Part shown: in pieces, positions 17,577-27,535 of the stretch
Layout of the letters: the number at the start of each line of letters is the position of its first letter
Position numbering within the stretch: position 1 is the first letter of the stretch
NCBI RefSeq assembly: GCF_037055275.1
Contig: NZ_CP146343.1
Span: 1,832,501-1,896,500 of the forward strand
Direction: 5' to 3'
Length of the DNA stretch: 64,000 nt
From: Pseudomonas sp. ML2-2023-3
GTDB taxonomy: Bacteria; Pseudomonadota; Gammaproteobacteria; Pseudomonadales; Pseudomonadaceae
Made by a program: the position numbers and the translations under genes
Notes under the pieces: generated by a model
What the model was told of the DNA's origin: nothing
Databases searched by the model: none
The model's input: only the letters and a program-made list of their open reading frames with translations

Positions 17577-18923
17577 ATGAATTCACCCCAGTCTTCCGTC
17601 GGCAACTGCCTTGATGTGCAGTCCTTCATCAATGCTCAACCCTTGTCACGCTACCAGTGGCGCGTCGTGATCCTGTGTTTTCTGATTGTTTTCCTAGATG
17701 GCCTGGACACCGCTGCAATGGGCTTTATTGCACCGGCGCTGTCTCAGGACTGGGGCATAGACCGCGCCAGCCTGGGGCCGGTCATGAGTGCCGCCCTGAT
17801 CGGCATGGTGTTTGGTGCGTTGGGTTCGGGGCCGTTGGCGGACCGTTTTGGTCGCAAAGTGGTGCTGGTGGTCGCGGTACTGGTTTTTGGCGGGTTCAGC
17901 CTGGCGTCGGCCTACAGCACCAACGTGGATCAATTGCTGGTATTGCGGTTCTTGACCGGTTTGGGCCTGGGGGCCGGGATGCCCAATGCCACCACGTTGC
18001 TGTCGGAGTACACCCCTGAACGCCACAAGTCCTTGCTGGTGACCGGCATGTTCTGCGGCTTTAATCTGGGCATGGCCGCAGGCGGGTTTGTCTCGGCCAA
18101 GCTGATCCCTGTGTATGGCTGGCACAGCCTGCTGCTGATCGGCGGGGTGTTGCCGCTGATCCTGACCCTGGTTTTAGTGGTGTGGCTGCCTGAGTCCGCG
18201 CGTTTTCTGGTCGTACGCAATCGCAGTATTGAGCTCGTGCGCAAAGCCTTGTCTCCGATCAACCCGGCAGTTGTGGCTCAAGCTGCAAGCTTCAGTGTGC
18301 CGGAGCAAAAGACCGTCAAGGCCCGCAACGTGTTTGCGGTGATTTTTTCCGGCACCTACAGCACGGGCACCTTGTTGCTGTGGCTCACCTATTTCATGGG
18401 GCTGGTGATTGTGTATCTGCTCACCAGCTGGCTACCGACGTTGATGCGTGACAGTGGCGCAAGCATGGAGCAGGCGGCATTCATTGGCGCACTGTTCCAG
18501 TTCGGCGGGGTACTGAGTGCGGTGGGAGTGGGGTGGGCGATGGACCGATTCAATCCGCACAAGGTGATCGGCATTTTCTACCTGCTGGCCGGGGTGTTTG
18601 CCTACGCTGTGGGCCAGAGCCTGGGCAACATCACGCTGCTCGCCACCCTGGTGCTGGTGGCCGGTATGTGTGTGAACGGTGCGCAATCGGCAATGCCTTC
18701 TTTGGCTGCGCGTTTCTACCCGACCCAAGGCCGCGCCACGGGGGTGTCCTGGATGCTTGGCATTGGCCGCTTCGGTGCCATTCTGGGGGCCTGGATGGGC
18801 GCGACGCTGCTGGGACTGGGATGGAACTTCGAGCAAGTGCTGACCGCCCTGGTGATTCCAGCGGCCCTGGCAACGGCTGCGGTACTGATCAAGGGCATGG
18901 TCAGCCATGCGGACGCAACCTGA
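17577..18923 (+). CDS. pcaK: 4-hydroxybenzoate/protocatechuate transporter PcaK (MFS, AAHS family)
   Basis: 448 residues, identical in length to Pseudomonas putida PcaK. Twelve hydrophobic helices. The aromatic acid:H+ symporter motif FLDGLDTAAMGFIAP lies in helix 1 and GPLADRFGRKVVLV in the 2-3 loop. Imports 4-hydroxybenzoate and protocatechuate and is needed for chemotaxis to them in Pseudomonas putida. ATG at 17577 begins MNSPQSSVGNCLDVQSFI; its ribosome-binding site is poor, which could make the upstream leader relevant. Followed by the pcaI operator. Confidence 0.95.
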   Translation: MNSPQSSVGNCLDVQSFINAQPLSRYQWRVVILCFLIVFLDGLDTAAMGFIAPALSQDWGIDRASLGPVMSAALIGMVFGALGSGPLADRFGRKVVLVVAVLVFGGFSLASAYSTNVDQLLVLRFLTGLGLGAGMPNATTLLSEYTPERHKSLLVTGMFCGFNLGMAAGGFVSAKLIPVYGWHSLLLIGGVLPLILTLVLVVWLPESARFLVVRNRSIELVRKALSPINPAVVAQAASFSVPEQKTVKARNVFAVIFSGTYSTGTLLLWLTYFMGLVIVYLLTSWLPTLMRDSGASMEQAAFIGALFQFGGVLSAVGVGWAMDRFNPHKVIGIFYLLAGVFAYAVGQSLGNITLLATLVLVAGMCVNGAQSAMPSLAARFYPTQGRATGVSWMLGIGRFGAILGAWMGATLLGLGWNFEQVLTALVIPAALATAAVLIKGMVSHADAT

Positions 18924-18941
18924 TCGTTGTCGTGCTAACTA

Positions 18942-18978
18942 TGTGTTCGATTAACGAACACATAGTCGATTATCGGAT
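18942..18978. promoter_or_regulatory. PcaR-like operator upstream of pcaI
   Basis: TGTGTTCG, ATTAA, CGAACACA is a perfect 8-base inverted repeat (18942-18962) embedding GTTCGATTAACGAAC. A second half-site-like GTCGATTATCGGAT follows at 18965-18978. It lies just over 100 bases before the pcaI start. In Pseudomonas putida PcaR binds a similar tandem site at the pcaIJ promoter. Confidence 0.7.
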
Positions 18979-19079
18979 TGTTTGGGCGAAAGCTGCGGCT
19001 TAATCTGCTGAACATCCGGTGTCGCGCTGGCGCACCTTCTACAACCGCAGTGGCTTACAAAAAACGGGAGCTACCCCAG

Positions 19080-19937
19080 ATGGCAGAGATAATTTCCTTA
19101 CACGACGCGGTGAAACAATTTGTGAGCGATGGCGACACCGTTGCCCTTGAAGGTTTCACCCACCTGATCCCGACTGCAGCGGGTCATGAAATCATCCGCC
19201 AGGGCAAGAAAGACCTGACCCTGGTGCGGATGACACCTGACCTGGTCTACGACCAGTTGATCGGCGCCGGTTGTGCACGAAAATTGATCTTTTCCTGGGG
19301 TGGTAATCCGGGCGTTGGTTCGCTGCACCGTCTGCGCGATGCCGTTGAAAAGCAGTGGCCGCAGCCGCTGGAAATCGAAGAGCACAGCCATGCCGACCTG
19401 GCCAACGCCTACGTGGCGGGTGCCTCGGGCCTGCCGTTCGCCGTGCTGCGCGCCTACGCCGGTTCTGATCTGCCCAAGGTCAACCCGCTGATCAAGACAG
19501 TGACTTGCCCGTTTACGGGTGAAGTCCTGGCCGCTGTGCCGGCGGTACGCCCGGACGTGACGGTGATTCATGCGCAAAAGGCTGACCGCAAAGGCAACGT
19601 GCTGCTGTGGGGCATTTTGGGTGTACAGAAAGAAGCGGCGTTGGCGGCCAAGCGCTGCATCGTCACGGTTGAAGAAATCGTTGATGACCTGCAAGCCCCG
19701 ATGAACGCCTGCGTATTGCCAACCTGGGCACTTAGCGCTGTATGCCATGTACCGGGTGGCGCGCATCCTTCCTACGCTCACGGCTACACCGAGCGCGATA
19801 ACCGTTTCTATCAGGCGTGGGACCCTATCGCCCGCGACCGCGAGACCTTTACGGCCTGGATCAACGAATACATCCACGGCACTGCGAATTTCAGCGAGTT
19901 CCAAGCCAAGCTGGCCCGCGCTTCGGAGGCAAAATAA
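19080..19937 (+). CDS. pcaI: 3-oxoadipate CoA-transferase subunit A (PcaI/CatI, long type)
   Basis: 285 residues, of the longer CatI/glutaconate-CoA-transferase-like type rather than the roughly 231-residue PcaI of Pseudomonas putida KT2440. Motifs: ALEGFTHLIPTAAGHE near the start, SWGGNPGVGSLHRLRD, and HAQKADRKGNVLLWG. With PcaJ it transfers CoA from succinyl-CoA to 3-oxoadipate. ATG has GGGAG ten bases upstream. The stop overlaps the pcaJ start (TAATG), so the two subunits are coupled. It is preceded by a PcaR-like operator. Confidence 0.94.
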   Translation: MAEIISLHDAVKQFVSDGDTVALEGFTHLIPTAAGHEIIRQGKKDLTLVRMTPDLVYDQLIGAGCARKLIFSWGGNPGVGSLHRLRDAVEKQWPQPLEIEEHSHADLANAYVAGASGLPFAVLRAYAGSDLPKVNPLIKTVTCPFTGEVLAAVPAVRPDVTVIHAQKADRKGNVLLWGILGVQKEAALAAKRCIVTVEEIVDDLQAPMNACVLPTWALSAVCHVPGGAHPSYAHGYTERDNRFYQAWDPIARDRETFTAWINEYIHGTANFSEFQAKLARASEAK

Positions 19938-20716
19938 TGACTTACTCCACCAACGAAATGATGACCGTCGCCGCCGCTCGCCGCTTGAAAAACGGTTCTG
20001 TATGTTTTGTCGGGATCGGCCTGCCTTCCAAGGCGGCCAACCTGGCACGCCTGACTTCATCGCCTGATGTGGTGCTGATCTACGAATCCGGCCCGATTGG
20101 TGCCAAACCGGATGTATTGCCGCTGTCGATTGGTGACGGTGAACTGGCTGAAACCGCCGACACGGTCGTATCCACCAGCGAAATCTTCCGTTACTGGCTG
20201 CAAGGCGGCCGGGTCGATGTGGGCTTTCTGGGCGCGGCCCAGGTCGACCGCTTCGGCAATATCAACACCACAGTGGTCGGCGACTATCACCAGCCAAAAG
20301 TGCGCCTTCCAGGTGCAGGTGGTGCGCCGGAAATCGCCGGGTCGGCGAAAAGCGTGCTGATTATCCTCAAGCAGTCGGCCCGTTCATTTGTCGACAAGCT
20401 GGACTTCATCACCTCGGTCGGTCATGGCGAAGGCGGCGACTCGCGCAAGCGTCTGGGCCTGCCTGGTGCCGGTCCTGTCGGGATCATCACTGACCTGTGC
20501 ACCATGGAACCTGAAGAGCAGACCAACGAATTCGTGGTCACTGCGCTGCACCCGGGTGTGACCCGCGAGCAAGTCATCGCGGCCACCGGCTGGGCCATTC
20601 GCTTTGCCGATAACGTGCAGCAGACGGCGGCACCGACCGACGTGGAGCTGACGGCCTTGCGCGATCTGGAAGCACGCACTGCACTGGCCCACGGCCAGGC
20701 ACCGGGAGAAGCGTGA
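19937..20716 (+). CDS. pcaJ: 3-oxoadipate CoA-transferase subunit B (PcaJ/CatJ, long type)
   Basis: 259 residues, starting MTYSTNEMMTVAAARRLKNG. The subunit B active-site region is YESGPIGAKP, with the presumed catalytic glutamate in ESG, and GDYHQPKVRLPGAGGAPEIA follows further on. It forms the heteromeric transferase with PcaI in the cytoplasm. It overlaps pcaI by one base and its TGA overlaps the pcaF ATG, indicating one pcaIJF transcript. Confidence 0.94.
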   Translation: MTYSTNEMMTVAAARRLKNGSVCFVGIGLPSKAANLARLTSSPDVVLIYESGPIGAKPDVLPLSIGDGELAETADTVVSTSEIFRYWLQGGRVDVGFLGAAQVDRFGNINTTVVGDYHQPKVRLPGAGGAPEIAGSAKSVLIILKQSARSFVDKLDFITSVGHGEGGDSRKRLGLPGAGPVGIITDLCTMEPEEQTNEFVVTALHPGVTREQVIAATGWAIRFADNVQQTAAPTDVELTALRDLEARTALAHGQAPGEA

Positions 20717-21918
20717 TGCGTGAAGTCTTTATCTGTGACGCGATTCGCACCCCTATTGGCCGTTTTGGCGGTGGCCTGGCAACGGTTCGCGCGGATGACC
20801 TGGCTGCAGCACCAATCAAGGCACTGATCGAGCGCAACCCTGGCGTGAAATGGGACGAAGTCGACGAAGTGTTTTTCGGCTGCGCCAACCAGGCCGGTGA
20901 AGACAATCGCAACGTGGCCCGCATGGCTGCGTTGCTGGCCGGGCTGGCGCCAACCATTCCCGGCGTGACGCTCAACCGCCTGTGTGCCTCGGGCATGGAT
21001 GCCATCGGTACGGCGTTCCGCGCCATTGCCAGCGGTGAAATGGAGCTGGCGATTGCTGGAGGCGTTGAGTCCATGTCACGCGCGCCCTTTGTGATGGGCA
21101 AGGCCGATGCGGCGTTCTCGCGCAACATGAAGCTGGAAGACACGACCATCGGCTGGCGCTTTATCAACCCGCTGATGAAAGCCCAGTACGGTGTCGATCC
21201 GATGCCACAGACGGCGGACAACGTGGCCGACGAGTACAACATTTCCCGCGCCGACCAGGACGCTTTCGCCCTGCGCAGCCAGCAACGTACTGCGGCTGCC
21301 CAGGCTGCAGGTTACTTCGCCGAAGAAATCGTGCCGGTACGTATCGCCCATAAAAAGGGCGAAACCATCGTTGAGCATGATGAACATCCCCGTGCGGATA
21401 CCAGCCTCGAAACACTGGGCAAACTCAAGCCGGTCAACGGCCCTGACAAGACCGTCACTGCGGGCAATGCCTCGGGGGTAAACGACGGTGCGGCGGCGCT
21501 GATTCTGGCGTCGGCCGAGGCGGTCAAGCGTCATGGCCTGACCGCTCGCGCCCGAGTCCTGGGCATGGCCAGCGCCGGTGTGGCGCCGCGTGTCATGGGC
21601 ATCGGCCCGGTGCCTGCGGTACGCAAGCTGGTTGAGCGCCTGGGTCTGGCGGTCAGCGATTTTGATGTGATCGAACTCAACGAAGCGTTCGCCAGCCAAG
21701 GCCTGGCCGTATTGCGGGAATTGGGCCTGGCTGACGACGCGCCGCAGGTTAACCCCAACGGCGGGGCAATTGCCCTGGGCCACCCGCTGGGCATGAGCGG
21801 GGCACGAATTGTGATGACCGCCCTGCATCAGTTGGAAAAAACCGGCGGCAAGAAAGGCCTGGCCACCATGTGCGTGGGTGTTGGGCAAGGTCTGGCATTG
21901 GCCATAGAACGGGTCTGA
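20716..21918 (+). CDS. pcaF: 3-oxoadipyl-CoA thiolase PcaF
   Basis: 400 residues, the standard PcaF length. Thiolase active-site residues: nucleophilic Cys in [13 protein letters not shown], His in [17 protein letters not shown] and the second Cys in [14 protein letters not shown]. The N-terminus [19 protein letters not shown] is typical. Cleaves 3-oxoadipyl-CoA to succinyl-CoA and acetyl-CoA, the last pathway step. ATG preferred to the GTG immediately before it because it directly overlaps the pcaJ stop. Confidence 0.96.
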   Translation: MREVFICDAIRTPIGRFGGGLATVRADDLAAAPIKALIERNPGVKWDEVDEVFFGCANQAGEDNRNVARMAALLAGLAPTIPGVTLNRLCASGMDAIGTAFRAIASGEMELAIAGGVESMSRAPFVMGKADAAFSRNMKLEDTTIGWRFINPLMKAQYGVDPMPQTADNVADEYNISRADQDAFALRSQQRTAAAQAAGYFAEEIVPVRIAHKKGETIVEHDEHPRADTSLETLGKLKPVNGPDKTVTAGNASGVNDGAAALILASAEAVKRHGLTARARVLGMASAGVAPRVMGIGPVPAVRKLVERLGLAVSDFDVIELNEAFASQGLAVLRELGLADDAPQVNPNGGAIALGHPLGMSGARIVMTALHQLEKTGGKKGLATMCVGVGQGLALAIERV

Positions 21919-21933
21919 TAGCGCTGGAGTCAA

Positions 21934-21970
21934 AGCCGGACGACTGCAGCCTCAGTCGTTCGGCTTATTG
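21934..21970 (+). terminator. Hairpin after pcaF
   Basis: AAGCCGGACGACTG, loop CAGCCT, CAGTCGTTCGGCTT: a long stem with one mismatch, 15 bases after the pcaF stop. Only a short T stretch follows, so termination may be partial. Confidence 0.6.
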
Positions 21971-22035
21971 CGGTTGCGGCGCTATATGTTGCAAGGTGTG
22001 TCTGATTGCAACTAAAACCTGATGAGTAAATAAAC

Positions 22036-23328
22036 ATGACAACAGAAACTCACTACACAGGAGAGGAACGTAAAAAAAGGATCTTTGCGATTGTCGGTGC
22101 GTCTTCCGGCAACCTTGTCGAATGGTTCGACTTTTACGTTTACGCCTTCTGCGCGATTTACTTTGCGCCTGCTTTTTTCCCTTCAGATGACCCCACGGTG
22201 CAGTTGCTCAACACCGCCGGTGTGTTTGCGGCCGGTTTTCTGATGCGCCCCATCGGCGGCTGGCTGTTTGGCCGGGTCGCCGACAAGCACGGGCGAAAGA
22301 ATTCAATGATGATCTCGGTGCTGATGATGTGCGCCGGCTCGCTGGTGATTGCCTGTTTGCCTACCTACGCCTCGATCGGGGCCTGGGCGCCGGCCCTGCT
22401 GTTGATGGCGCGACTGTTTCAGGGGCTGTCGGTGGGGGGCGAGTACGGGACCACGGCGACTTATATGAGTGAAGTGGCGCTCAAGGGCCAGCGTGGCTTC
22501 TTTGCCTCATTTCAGTATGTAACGCTGATCGGCGGCCAGTTGCTGGCTGTACTGGTCGTGGTGATTCTTCAACAGTTCCTGTCAGAAGATGAACTGCGGG
22601 CCTGGGGCTGGCGTGTACCGTTTGTAATCGGTGCCATTGCAGCGCTGATTTCGTTGATGCTGCGTCGCACCCTTAAAGAAACCACCAGCGCTGAAACCCG
22701 TCAGGACAAGGATGCTGGCAGTGTGAGGGCGTTGTTCCGCGACCATAAAGCGGCGTTCATTACCGTGCTGGGTTACACCGCCGGCGGCTCGCTGATTTTC
22801 TACACCTTTACTACCTATATGCAGAAGTACCTGGTGAACACGGCTGGCATGCATGCCAAAACCGCCAGTTACATCATGACCGGCGCGCTCTTTCTTTATA
22901 TGTGCATGCAGCCGCTGTTCGGCATGCTGGCGGACAAGATCGGTCGACGTAACAACATGCTCTGGTTTGGTGCGTTGGGTACGCTGTGTACGGTACCGAT
23001 CCTGCTGACCCTGAAAACCATCAGCAGCCCGTTTCTGGCCTTTGTGCTGATTACGTTGGCGCTGGCGATTGTCAGCTTCTACACCTCGATCAGCGGCCTG
23101 GTCAAAGCCGAGATGTTCCCGCCGCAGGTGCGTGCGTTGGGCGTGGGGCTGGCGTATGCGGTGGCCAACGCGATCTTTGGTGGATCGGCGGAATATGTGG
23201 CGTTGGGGCTCAAGTCGATGGGCATGGAAAACAGCTTCTACTGGTATGTGACGGTCATGATGGCCATTGCTTTCCTGTTCAGCTTCCGCTTGCCCAAGCA
23301 GCCCAAGTACCTGCACCACGATCTGTGA
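22036..23328 (+). CDS. pcaT: MFS (metabolite:H+ symporter) dicarboxylate transporter, PcaT-like
   Basis: 430 residues, twelve helices, MHS-family features: [20 protein letters not shown] in helix 1, [18 protein letters not shown] in the 2-3 loop and [12 protein letters not shown] in helix 4. The position between pcaF and pcaB matches pcaT of Pseudomonas putida, which imports beta-ketoadipate and other dicarboxylates. Sequence alone would also allow an alpha-ketoglutarate permease; context decides. The Shine-Dalgarno is weak. Confidence 0.9.
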   Translation: MTTETHYTGEERKKRIFAIVGASSGNLVEWFDFYVYAFCAIYFAPAFFPSDDPTVQLLNTAGVFAAGFLMRPIGGWLFGRVADKHGRKNSMMISVLMMCAGSLVIACLPTYASIGAWAPALLLMARLFQGLSVGGEYGTTATYMSEVALKGQRGFFASFQYVTLIGGQLLAVLVVVILQQFLSEDELRAWGWRVPFVIGAIAALISLMLRRTLKETTSAETRQDKDAGSVRALFRDHKAAFITVLGYTAGGSLIFYTFTTYMQKYLVNTAGMHAKTASYIMTGALFLYMCMQPLFGMLADKIGRRNNMLWFGALGTLCTVPILLTLKTISSPFLAFVLITLALAIVSFYTSISGLVKAEMFPPQVRALGVGLAYAVANAIFGGSAEYVALGLKSMGMENSFYWYVTVMMAIAFLFSFRLPKQPKYLHHDL

Positions 23329-23375
23329 TGTACCCGCGCGCGCCATCGGTGGCGCGCGCTTTCTAAGGAAGGTTT

Positions 23376-24728
23376 ATGAGTCATCAGCTTTTCGATGCGT
23401 ACTTTACGGCCAAGGCCATGGGCGAGGTCTTTAGCGACCAAGGCCGGGTCCAGGCCATGCTCGACGTCGAAGCGGCCCTGGCCCGGGCGCAGGCCGGGGT
23501 CGGGGTGATTCCTCACGCTGCGCTCGCGCCGATTACAGCGGCGTGTCGCGCTGAACTCTACGACTTCGAGACCCTGGGCCTGGCGATCGCCAGTGCCGGG
23601 AATTCGGCGATCCCCCTGGTCAAAGCCCTGGGGAAACAGATTGCCAGTACCGCGCCCGAGGCCGAGCGTTATGTGCACTTGGGCGCCACCAGCCAGGATG
23701 TGATGGACAGCGGCCTGGTGCTGCAATTGCGGGCCGCTCTGGGGCTGATCGAGCGCGACTTGACGCAATTGGCGGATATCCTCGCCGAGCAGGCTCAGCG
23801 GTATGTCGCTACGCCTTTGGCAGGGCGTACATGGCTGCAACAGGCCACGCCGGTCACGCTGGGGATGAAGATCGCCAGTTGGTTGGGCGCCGTTACCCGC
23901 AACCGCCAACGCCTTGATGAGCTGAAACCGCGTTTGCTGTGTCTGCAATTTGGTGGCGCCTCGGGCACCCTGGCGGCCCTGGGCGATCAGGGGATGCCGG
24001 TGGCACAGGCGCTGGCCAACGAGTTGGGGCTCAACCTGCCTGAGCAACCCTGGCATACCCAGCGTGATCGTCTGGTGGAGTTCGGTGCGGTTCTAGGCTT
24101 GATCGCCGGTGGTCTTGGCAAGATAGGCCGGGATATCAGCCTGCTGATGCAAACCGAGGCCGCTGAAGTGTTTGAGCCGTCGGCGCCGGGCAAGGGTGGT
24201 TCTTCAACCATGCCCCACAAGCGCAACCCCGTGGGCTCAGCGGTGTTGATCAGTGCCGCGACACGGGTGCCGGGGCTGCTCAGTATCCTGTACAGCGCCA
24301 TGCCCCAGGAGCACGAACGCAGCCTGGGACTGTGGCATGCCGAGTGGGAAACCCTGCCTGAAATTTGCTGCGTGGTGTCCGGTGCGCTGGTACAGGCCTT
24401 GAACATTGCCCAAGGGCTGGAAGTGGACCGCGAGCGCATGGCGCGCAATCTTGACCTGACCCACGGGCTGGTGCTGGCCGAAGCGGTGAGCATCGTGCTG
24501 GCCCAGAGGGTAGGGCGCGAAACGGCGCACCATCTGCTGGAGCAGTGTTGCAAGCGTGCAGTGGCCCAACAGCGTCACTTGCGAGCGGTATTGGGCGATG
24601 AGCCGCAAATCACCGCACACCTGAGTGCAGACGAACTGGATCGCTTGCTCGATCCGGCCCATTACCTTGGCCAGGCGACGACGTGGGTCGAGCGTGCGCG
24701 GGCTGAACATTTTGCGTTGGTCCTCTAA
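23376..24728 (+). CDS. pcaB: 3-carboxy-cis,cis-muconate cycloisomerase PcaB
   Basis: 450 residues of the fumarase/aspartase superfamily. Signature GKGGSSTMPHKRNPVGS (catalytic loop), HLGATSQDVMDSGL and WLQQATPVTLG. Converts 3-carboxymuconate to 4-carboxymuconolactone. ATG is preceded by AGGAAGG. First gene of pcaBDC; pcaD follows after 11 bases. Confidence 0.96.
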   Translation: MSHQLFDAYFTAKAMGEVFSDQGRVQAMLDVEAALARAQAGVGVIPHAALAPITAACRAELYDFETLGLAIASAGNSAIPLVKALGKQIASTAPEAERYVHLGATSQDVMDSGLVLQLRAALGLIERDLTQLADILAEQAQRYVATPLAGRTWLQQATPVTLGMKIASWLGAVTRNRQRLDELKPRLLCLQFGGASGTLAALGDQGMPVAQALANELGLNLPEQPWHTQRDRLVEFGAVLGLIAGGLGKIGRDISLLMQTEAAEVFEPSAPGKGGSSTMPHKRNPVGSAVLISAATRVPGLLSILYSAMPQEHERSLGLWHAEWETLPEICCVVSGALVQALNIAQGLEVDRERMARNLDLTHGLVLAEAVSIVLAQRVGRETAHHLLEQCCKRAVAQQRHLRAVLGDEPQITAHLSADELDRLLDPAHYLGQATTWVERARAEHFALVL

Positions 24729-24739
24729 AGGAGAAGCTC

Positions 24740-25531
24740 GTGGGACGTGTACAACTCGCTGAAGGTGAACTCAACTACCGGCTGGACGGTCCGCAAGGCG
24801 CGCCGGTGCTGGTGTTGTCCAACTCCCTGGGGACTGATCTGGGGATGTGGGATACGCAGATTCCGGCATTCGCCGAGCAGTTCCAGGTAGTGCGTTACGA
24901 CACCCGTGGTCATGGCCAGTCTCTGGTGACCGAGGGCCCTTACAGTATCGAGCAACTGGGCGGCGACGTTCTGGAACTGCTGGATGCACTGCATATCGAA
25001 CGGGCGCACTTTTGCGGGCTGTCGATGGGGGGGTTGATTGGCCAATGGCTGGGGATCAATGCCGGTAATCGCTTGCACAAGCTGGTGGTGTGCAACACCG
25101 CTGCCAAAATTGGCGAGCCTTCGGTATGGAACCCGCGAATCGAAATGGTCTTGCGAGACGGCGCACAGGCGATGGCCGGGCTGCGTGACGCCTCGATTGC
25201 ACGCTGGTTTACCCCTGATTTTGCCCAGGCCAATCCCGGGCAGGCCAAGCGTATAACCGACATGCTCGCCGCGACCTCGCCACAGGGTTACGCCGCCAAC
25301 TGTGCCGCTGTGCGCGATGCAGACTTTCGCGATCAACTGGGTGCCATAGAGGTGCCCATGCTGGTGATTGCGGGCACTGAAGATGCGGTCACGCCGCCTG
25401 CGGGCAGCCATTTCATTCAGGAACAGGTGCGAGGCGCGCAGTACGCCGAATTTTATGCCGCGCACCTGTCCAACGTGCAGGCGGGCGATGCGTTCAGCCA
25501 GCGCGTGCTGCAATTTTTGTCAGCGGTCTGA
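24740..25531 (+). CDS. pcaD: 3-oxoadipate enol-lactonase PcaD
   Basis: 263 residues, alpha/beta hydrolase. Nucleophile elbow CGLSMGGLIGQ (Ser near 96), oxyanion region LSNSLGTDLGMWD, acid Asp in AGTEDAVTPP and the His in YAAHLSNVQ. Hydrolyses 3-oxoadipate enol-lactone to 3-oxoadipate. GTG start with AAAGGAG eight bases upstream. It sits between pcaB and pcaC, not fused to pcaC as in some bacteria. Confidence 0.95.
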   Translation: MGRVQLAEGELNYRLDGPQGAPVLVLSNSLGTDLGMWDTQIPAFAEQFQVVRYDTRGHGQSLVTEGPYSIEQLGGDVLELLDALHIERAHFCGLSMGGLIGQWLGINAGNRLHKLVVCNTAAKIGEPSVWNPRIEMVLRDGAQAMAGLRDASIARWFTPDFAQANPGQAKRITDMLAATSPQGYAANCAAVRDADFRDQLGAIEVPMLVIAGTEDAVTPPAGSHFIQEQVRGAQYAEFYAAHLSNVQAGDAFSQRVLQFLSAV

Positions 25532-25541
25532 GGAGTTTTTT

Positions 25542-25934
25542 GTGGACGAGAAACAACGTTACGACGAAGGCATGCAAGTACGCCGGGCAGTGTTGGGTGA
25601 TGCCCATGTCGATCGCAGCCTCAACGCCCTGACCGAGTTCAACAGCGAGTTCCAGGAAATGATCACCCGCCATGCCTGGGGTGACATCTGGACCCGCCCG
25701 GGTTTGCCGCGCCATACCCGCAGCCTGATCACCATCGCGATGCTGATCGGCATGAACCGCAATGAAGAGCTGAAACTGCATTTGCGTGCTGCGGCCAACA
25801 ATGGCGTGAGCCGTGCCGAGATCAAGGAAGTGATCATGCAGAGCGCCATCTACTGCGGCATTCCGGCGGCCAATGCGACGTTCCACCTGGCCGAGTCGGT
25901 GTGGGATGAATTGGGGGTCGAGTCGCGGGTGTAA
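25542..25934 (+). CDS. pcaC: 4-carboxymuconolactone decarboxylase PcaC
   Basis: 130 residues, standard size; AhpD-like fold. Motifs: FQEMITRHAWGDIWTRPGL and LKLHLRAAANNGVSRAEIKE. GTG start with AGGAG seven bases upstream. Decarboxylates 4-carboxymuconolactone to the enol-lactone used by PcaD. Last gene of the cluster. pcaGH, the ring-cleaving dioxygenase, is not in this window. Confidence 0.95.
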   Translation: MDEKQRYDEGMQVRRAVLGDAHVDRSLNALTEFNSEFQEMITRHAWGDIWTRPGLPRHTRSLITIAMLIGMNRNEELKLHLRAAANNGVSRAEIKEVIMQSAIYCGIPAANATFHLAESVWDELGVESRV

Positions 25935-25942
25935 TCGATACA

Positions 25943-26028
25943 GGGGGAGCGGGCTTGCTAGCGTTGCAGGCTTCACGGTTTGCCAGGCGAACCGAGGTGA
26001 TGCCATCGCGAGCAAGCCCGCTCCCACA
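25943..26028. repeat. REP pair (BIME), family 1, left half degenerate
   Basis: The right half matches the family core; the left half reads GGGGGAGCGGGCTTGCTAGC, two changes from consensus. Located between pcaC and the efflux operon. Confidence 0.85.
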
Positions 26029-26035
26029 GGGGCAT

Positions 26036-26071
26036 AAACAACAAACCCGCCTATTGGCGGGTTTGTTGTTT
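26036..26071. terminator. Bidirectional terminator between pcaC and ttgC
   Basis: AACAACAAACCCGCC, loop TATT, GGCGGGTTTGTTGTT: a 15-base perfect stem lying between the convergent pcaC and ttgC genes. Confidence 0.92.
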
Positions 26072-26083
26072 AACCGTTACGCA

Positions 26084-27535
26084 TCAAGCCTTCGGTGGCT
26101 GATCCGAAACAGGGCGGTCTTGCCCGGTCTGTTCGAACCAGCCGCCACCCAATGCCTTGTACAGCGTGACTTCACTGGTCAGCTGCGAAAGACGATCGGT
26201 GATCAGTGATTGCTGGGCGCTGAACAACGAGCGCTGGGCATCAAGGAACGTCAGGTTGCTGTCGATCCCAATCCGATAACGACGTTCGGCTAACCGGTAG
26301 TAATCCTGGTTGGCGTTGACGAAATCGGTTTGTGCCTGCAACTGCTGGTTGTAGGTCTGACGCGCAGCCAGGCCGTCAGAGACTTCCTGGAAGGCGGTCT
26401 GGATCGTTTTCTCATACTGAGAAACGGTGATTTCCTTCTGGATCTTCGAGTAGTCCAGGCTGGCGCGCAAAGCCCCTGCGTTAAAGATCGGCAGGTTGAT
26501 CTGCGGCGAAAACAGCCAGGTGCCCGAACCACCCTTGAACAGCCCCGACAGGTCAGGGCTCAAGGTCCCGGCATTGGCCGTGAGGCTGATGCTGGGGAAG
26601 AACGCAGCCCGCGCCGCGCCGATGTTGGCGTTGGCCGCCAACAGCTTGTGCTCGGCTTCGAGGATGTCCGGACGACGCTGCAGCAAGTCTGATGGCAAGC
26701 CAGCAGGTACTTCGCTCAACAGGTCGGCTGCCAGCGGCTTGGCGGCCGGCAGGTTGTCCGGGATGGTGGTGCCAAGCAGCAGTGCCAGGCTGTTCTGATC
26801 CTGAGCCACCTGACGGGTGTACCTGGCCAGCTGGACCTTGGCGTTTTCCACCGAGGTACGGGACTGGCTCACATCCAGCGCCGAGGCCACACCCACTTCA
26901 TTGCTGCGCAAGGTGAGCTTGTAGCTCTCATCGAACGTCTTGAGCGTGTCTTCGGTCAGTTTCAGCAGCTCTTTGTCAGCCTGCCAGGTCAGGTAGGCAT
27001 TGGCGACACTGGCGACCAGACTGATCTGGGTGCTGCGTCGGGCTTCTTCGGTTGCAAAGTAGTTCTGCAGAGCCTGATCGCTCAGGCTGCGAACCCGTCC
27101 GAACAAGTCCAGCTCATATGCGCTGACCCCAAGGGTCGCCGAATAACTGCTGGTGATCCCCGATTCGCCGGTTTGCGACATGCGCGCCGGAGTGCGCTGG
27201 CGGCTGCCGCTGGCAGTGGCCGAGACGGCCGGGAACAGATCTGCACGTTGAATGCGGTACTGCGCGGCATAGGCGTCAATGTTCAGCGCCGCGACCCGCA
27301 GGTCGCGATTGTTCACCAGCGCGGTTTGAATCAGTTGCTGCAGTGCCGGGTCATGGAAAAACTGACGCCAGCCTTGTTCTGCAGCGGCCTTATTGGCCGC
27401 CTCGGTTGGCGAGTAGGCCGGGCCTTGCGGGTATTGCGCCGCTACCGGCGCTTCAGGGCGCTGGTAGTCGGGGATCAGCGAGCAGCCGCCCAGCGTGAAC
27501 GCTGCGACAGCTACTGCGAGAAGCGACTTGCTCAT
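26084..27535 (-). CDS. ttgC: Outer-membrane efflux lipoprotein TtgC/OprM family
   Basis: 483 residues with a lipoprotein signal ([18 protein letters not shown], lipidated Cys18) and two OEP (TolC-like) repeats. [12 protein letters not shown] in repeat 1 and [20 protein letters not shown] in repeat 2 are typical of OprM. Forms the trimeric outer-membrane channel for the TtgAB pump. Its ATG overlaps the ttgB stop by four bases. Orthologous names include emhC and oprM. Confidence 0.95.
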   Translation of the reverse strand: MSKSLLAVAVAAFTLGGCSLIPDYQRPEAPVAAQYPQGPAYSPTEAANKAAAEQGWRQFFHDPALQQLIQTALVNNRDLRVAALNIDAYAAQYRIQRADLFPAVSATASGSRQRTPARMSQTGESGITSSYSATLGVSAYELDLFGRVRSLSDQALQNYFATEEARRSTQISLVASVANAYLTWQADKELLKLTEDTLKTFDESYKLTLRSNEVGVASALDVSQSRTSVENAKVQLARYTRQVAQDQNSLALLLGTTIPDNLPAAKPLAADLLSEVPAGLPSDLLQRRPDILEAEHKLLAANANIGAARAAFFPSISLTANAGTLSPDLSGLFKGGSGTWLFSPQINLPIFNAGALRASLDYSKIQKEITVSQYEKTIQTAFQEVSDGLAARQTYNQQLQAQTDFVNANQDYYRLAERRYRIGIDSNLTFLDAQRSLFSAQQSLITDRLSQLTSEVTLYKALGGGWFEQTGQDRPVSDQPPKA

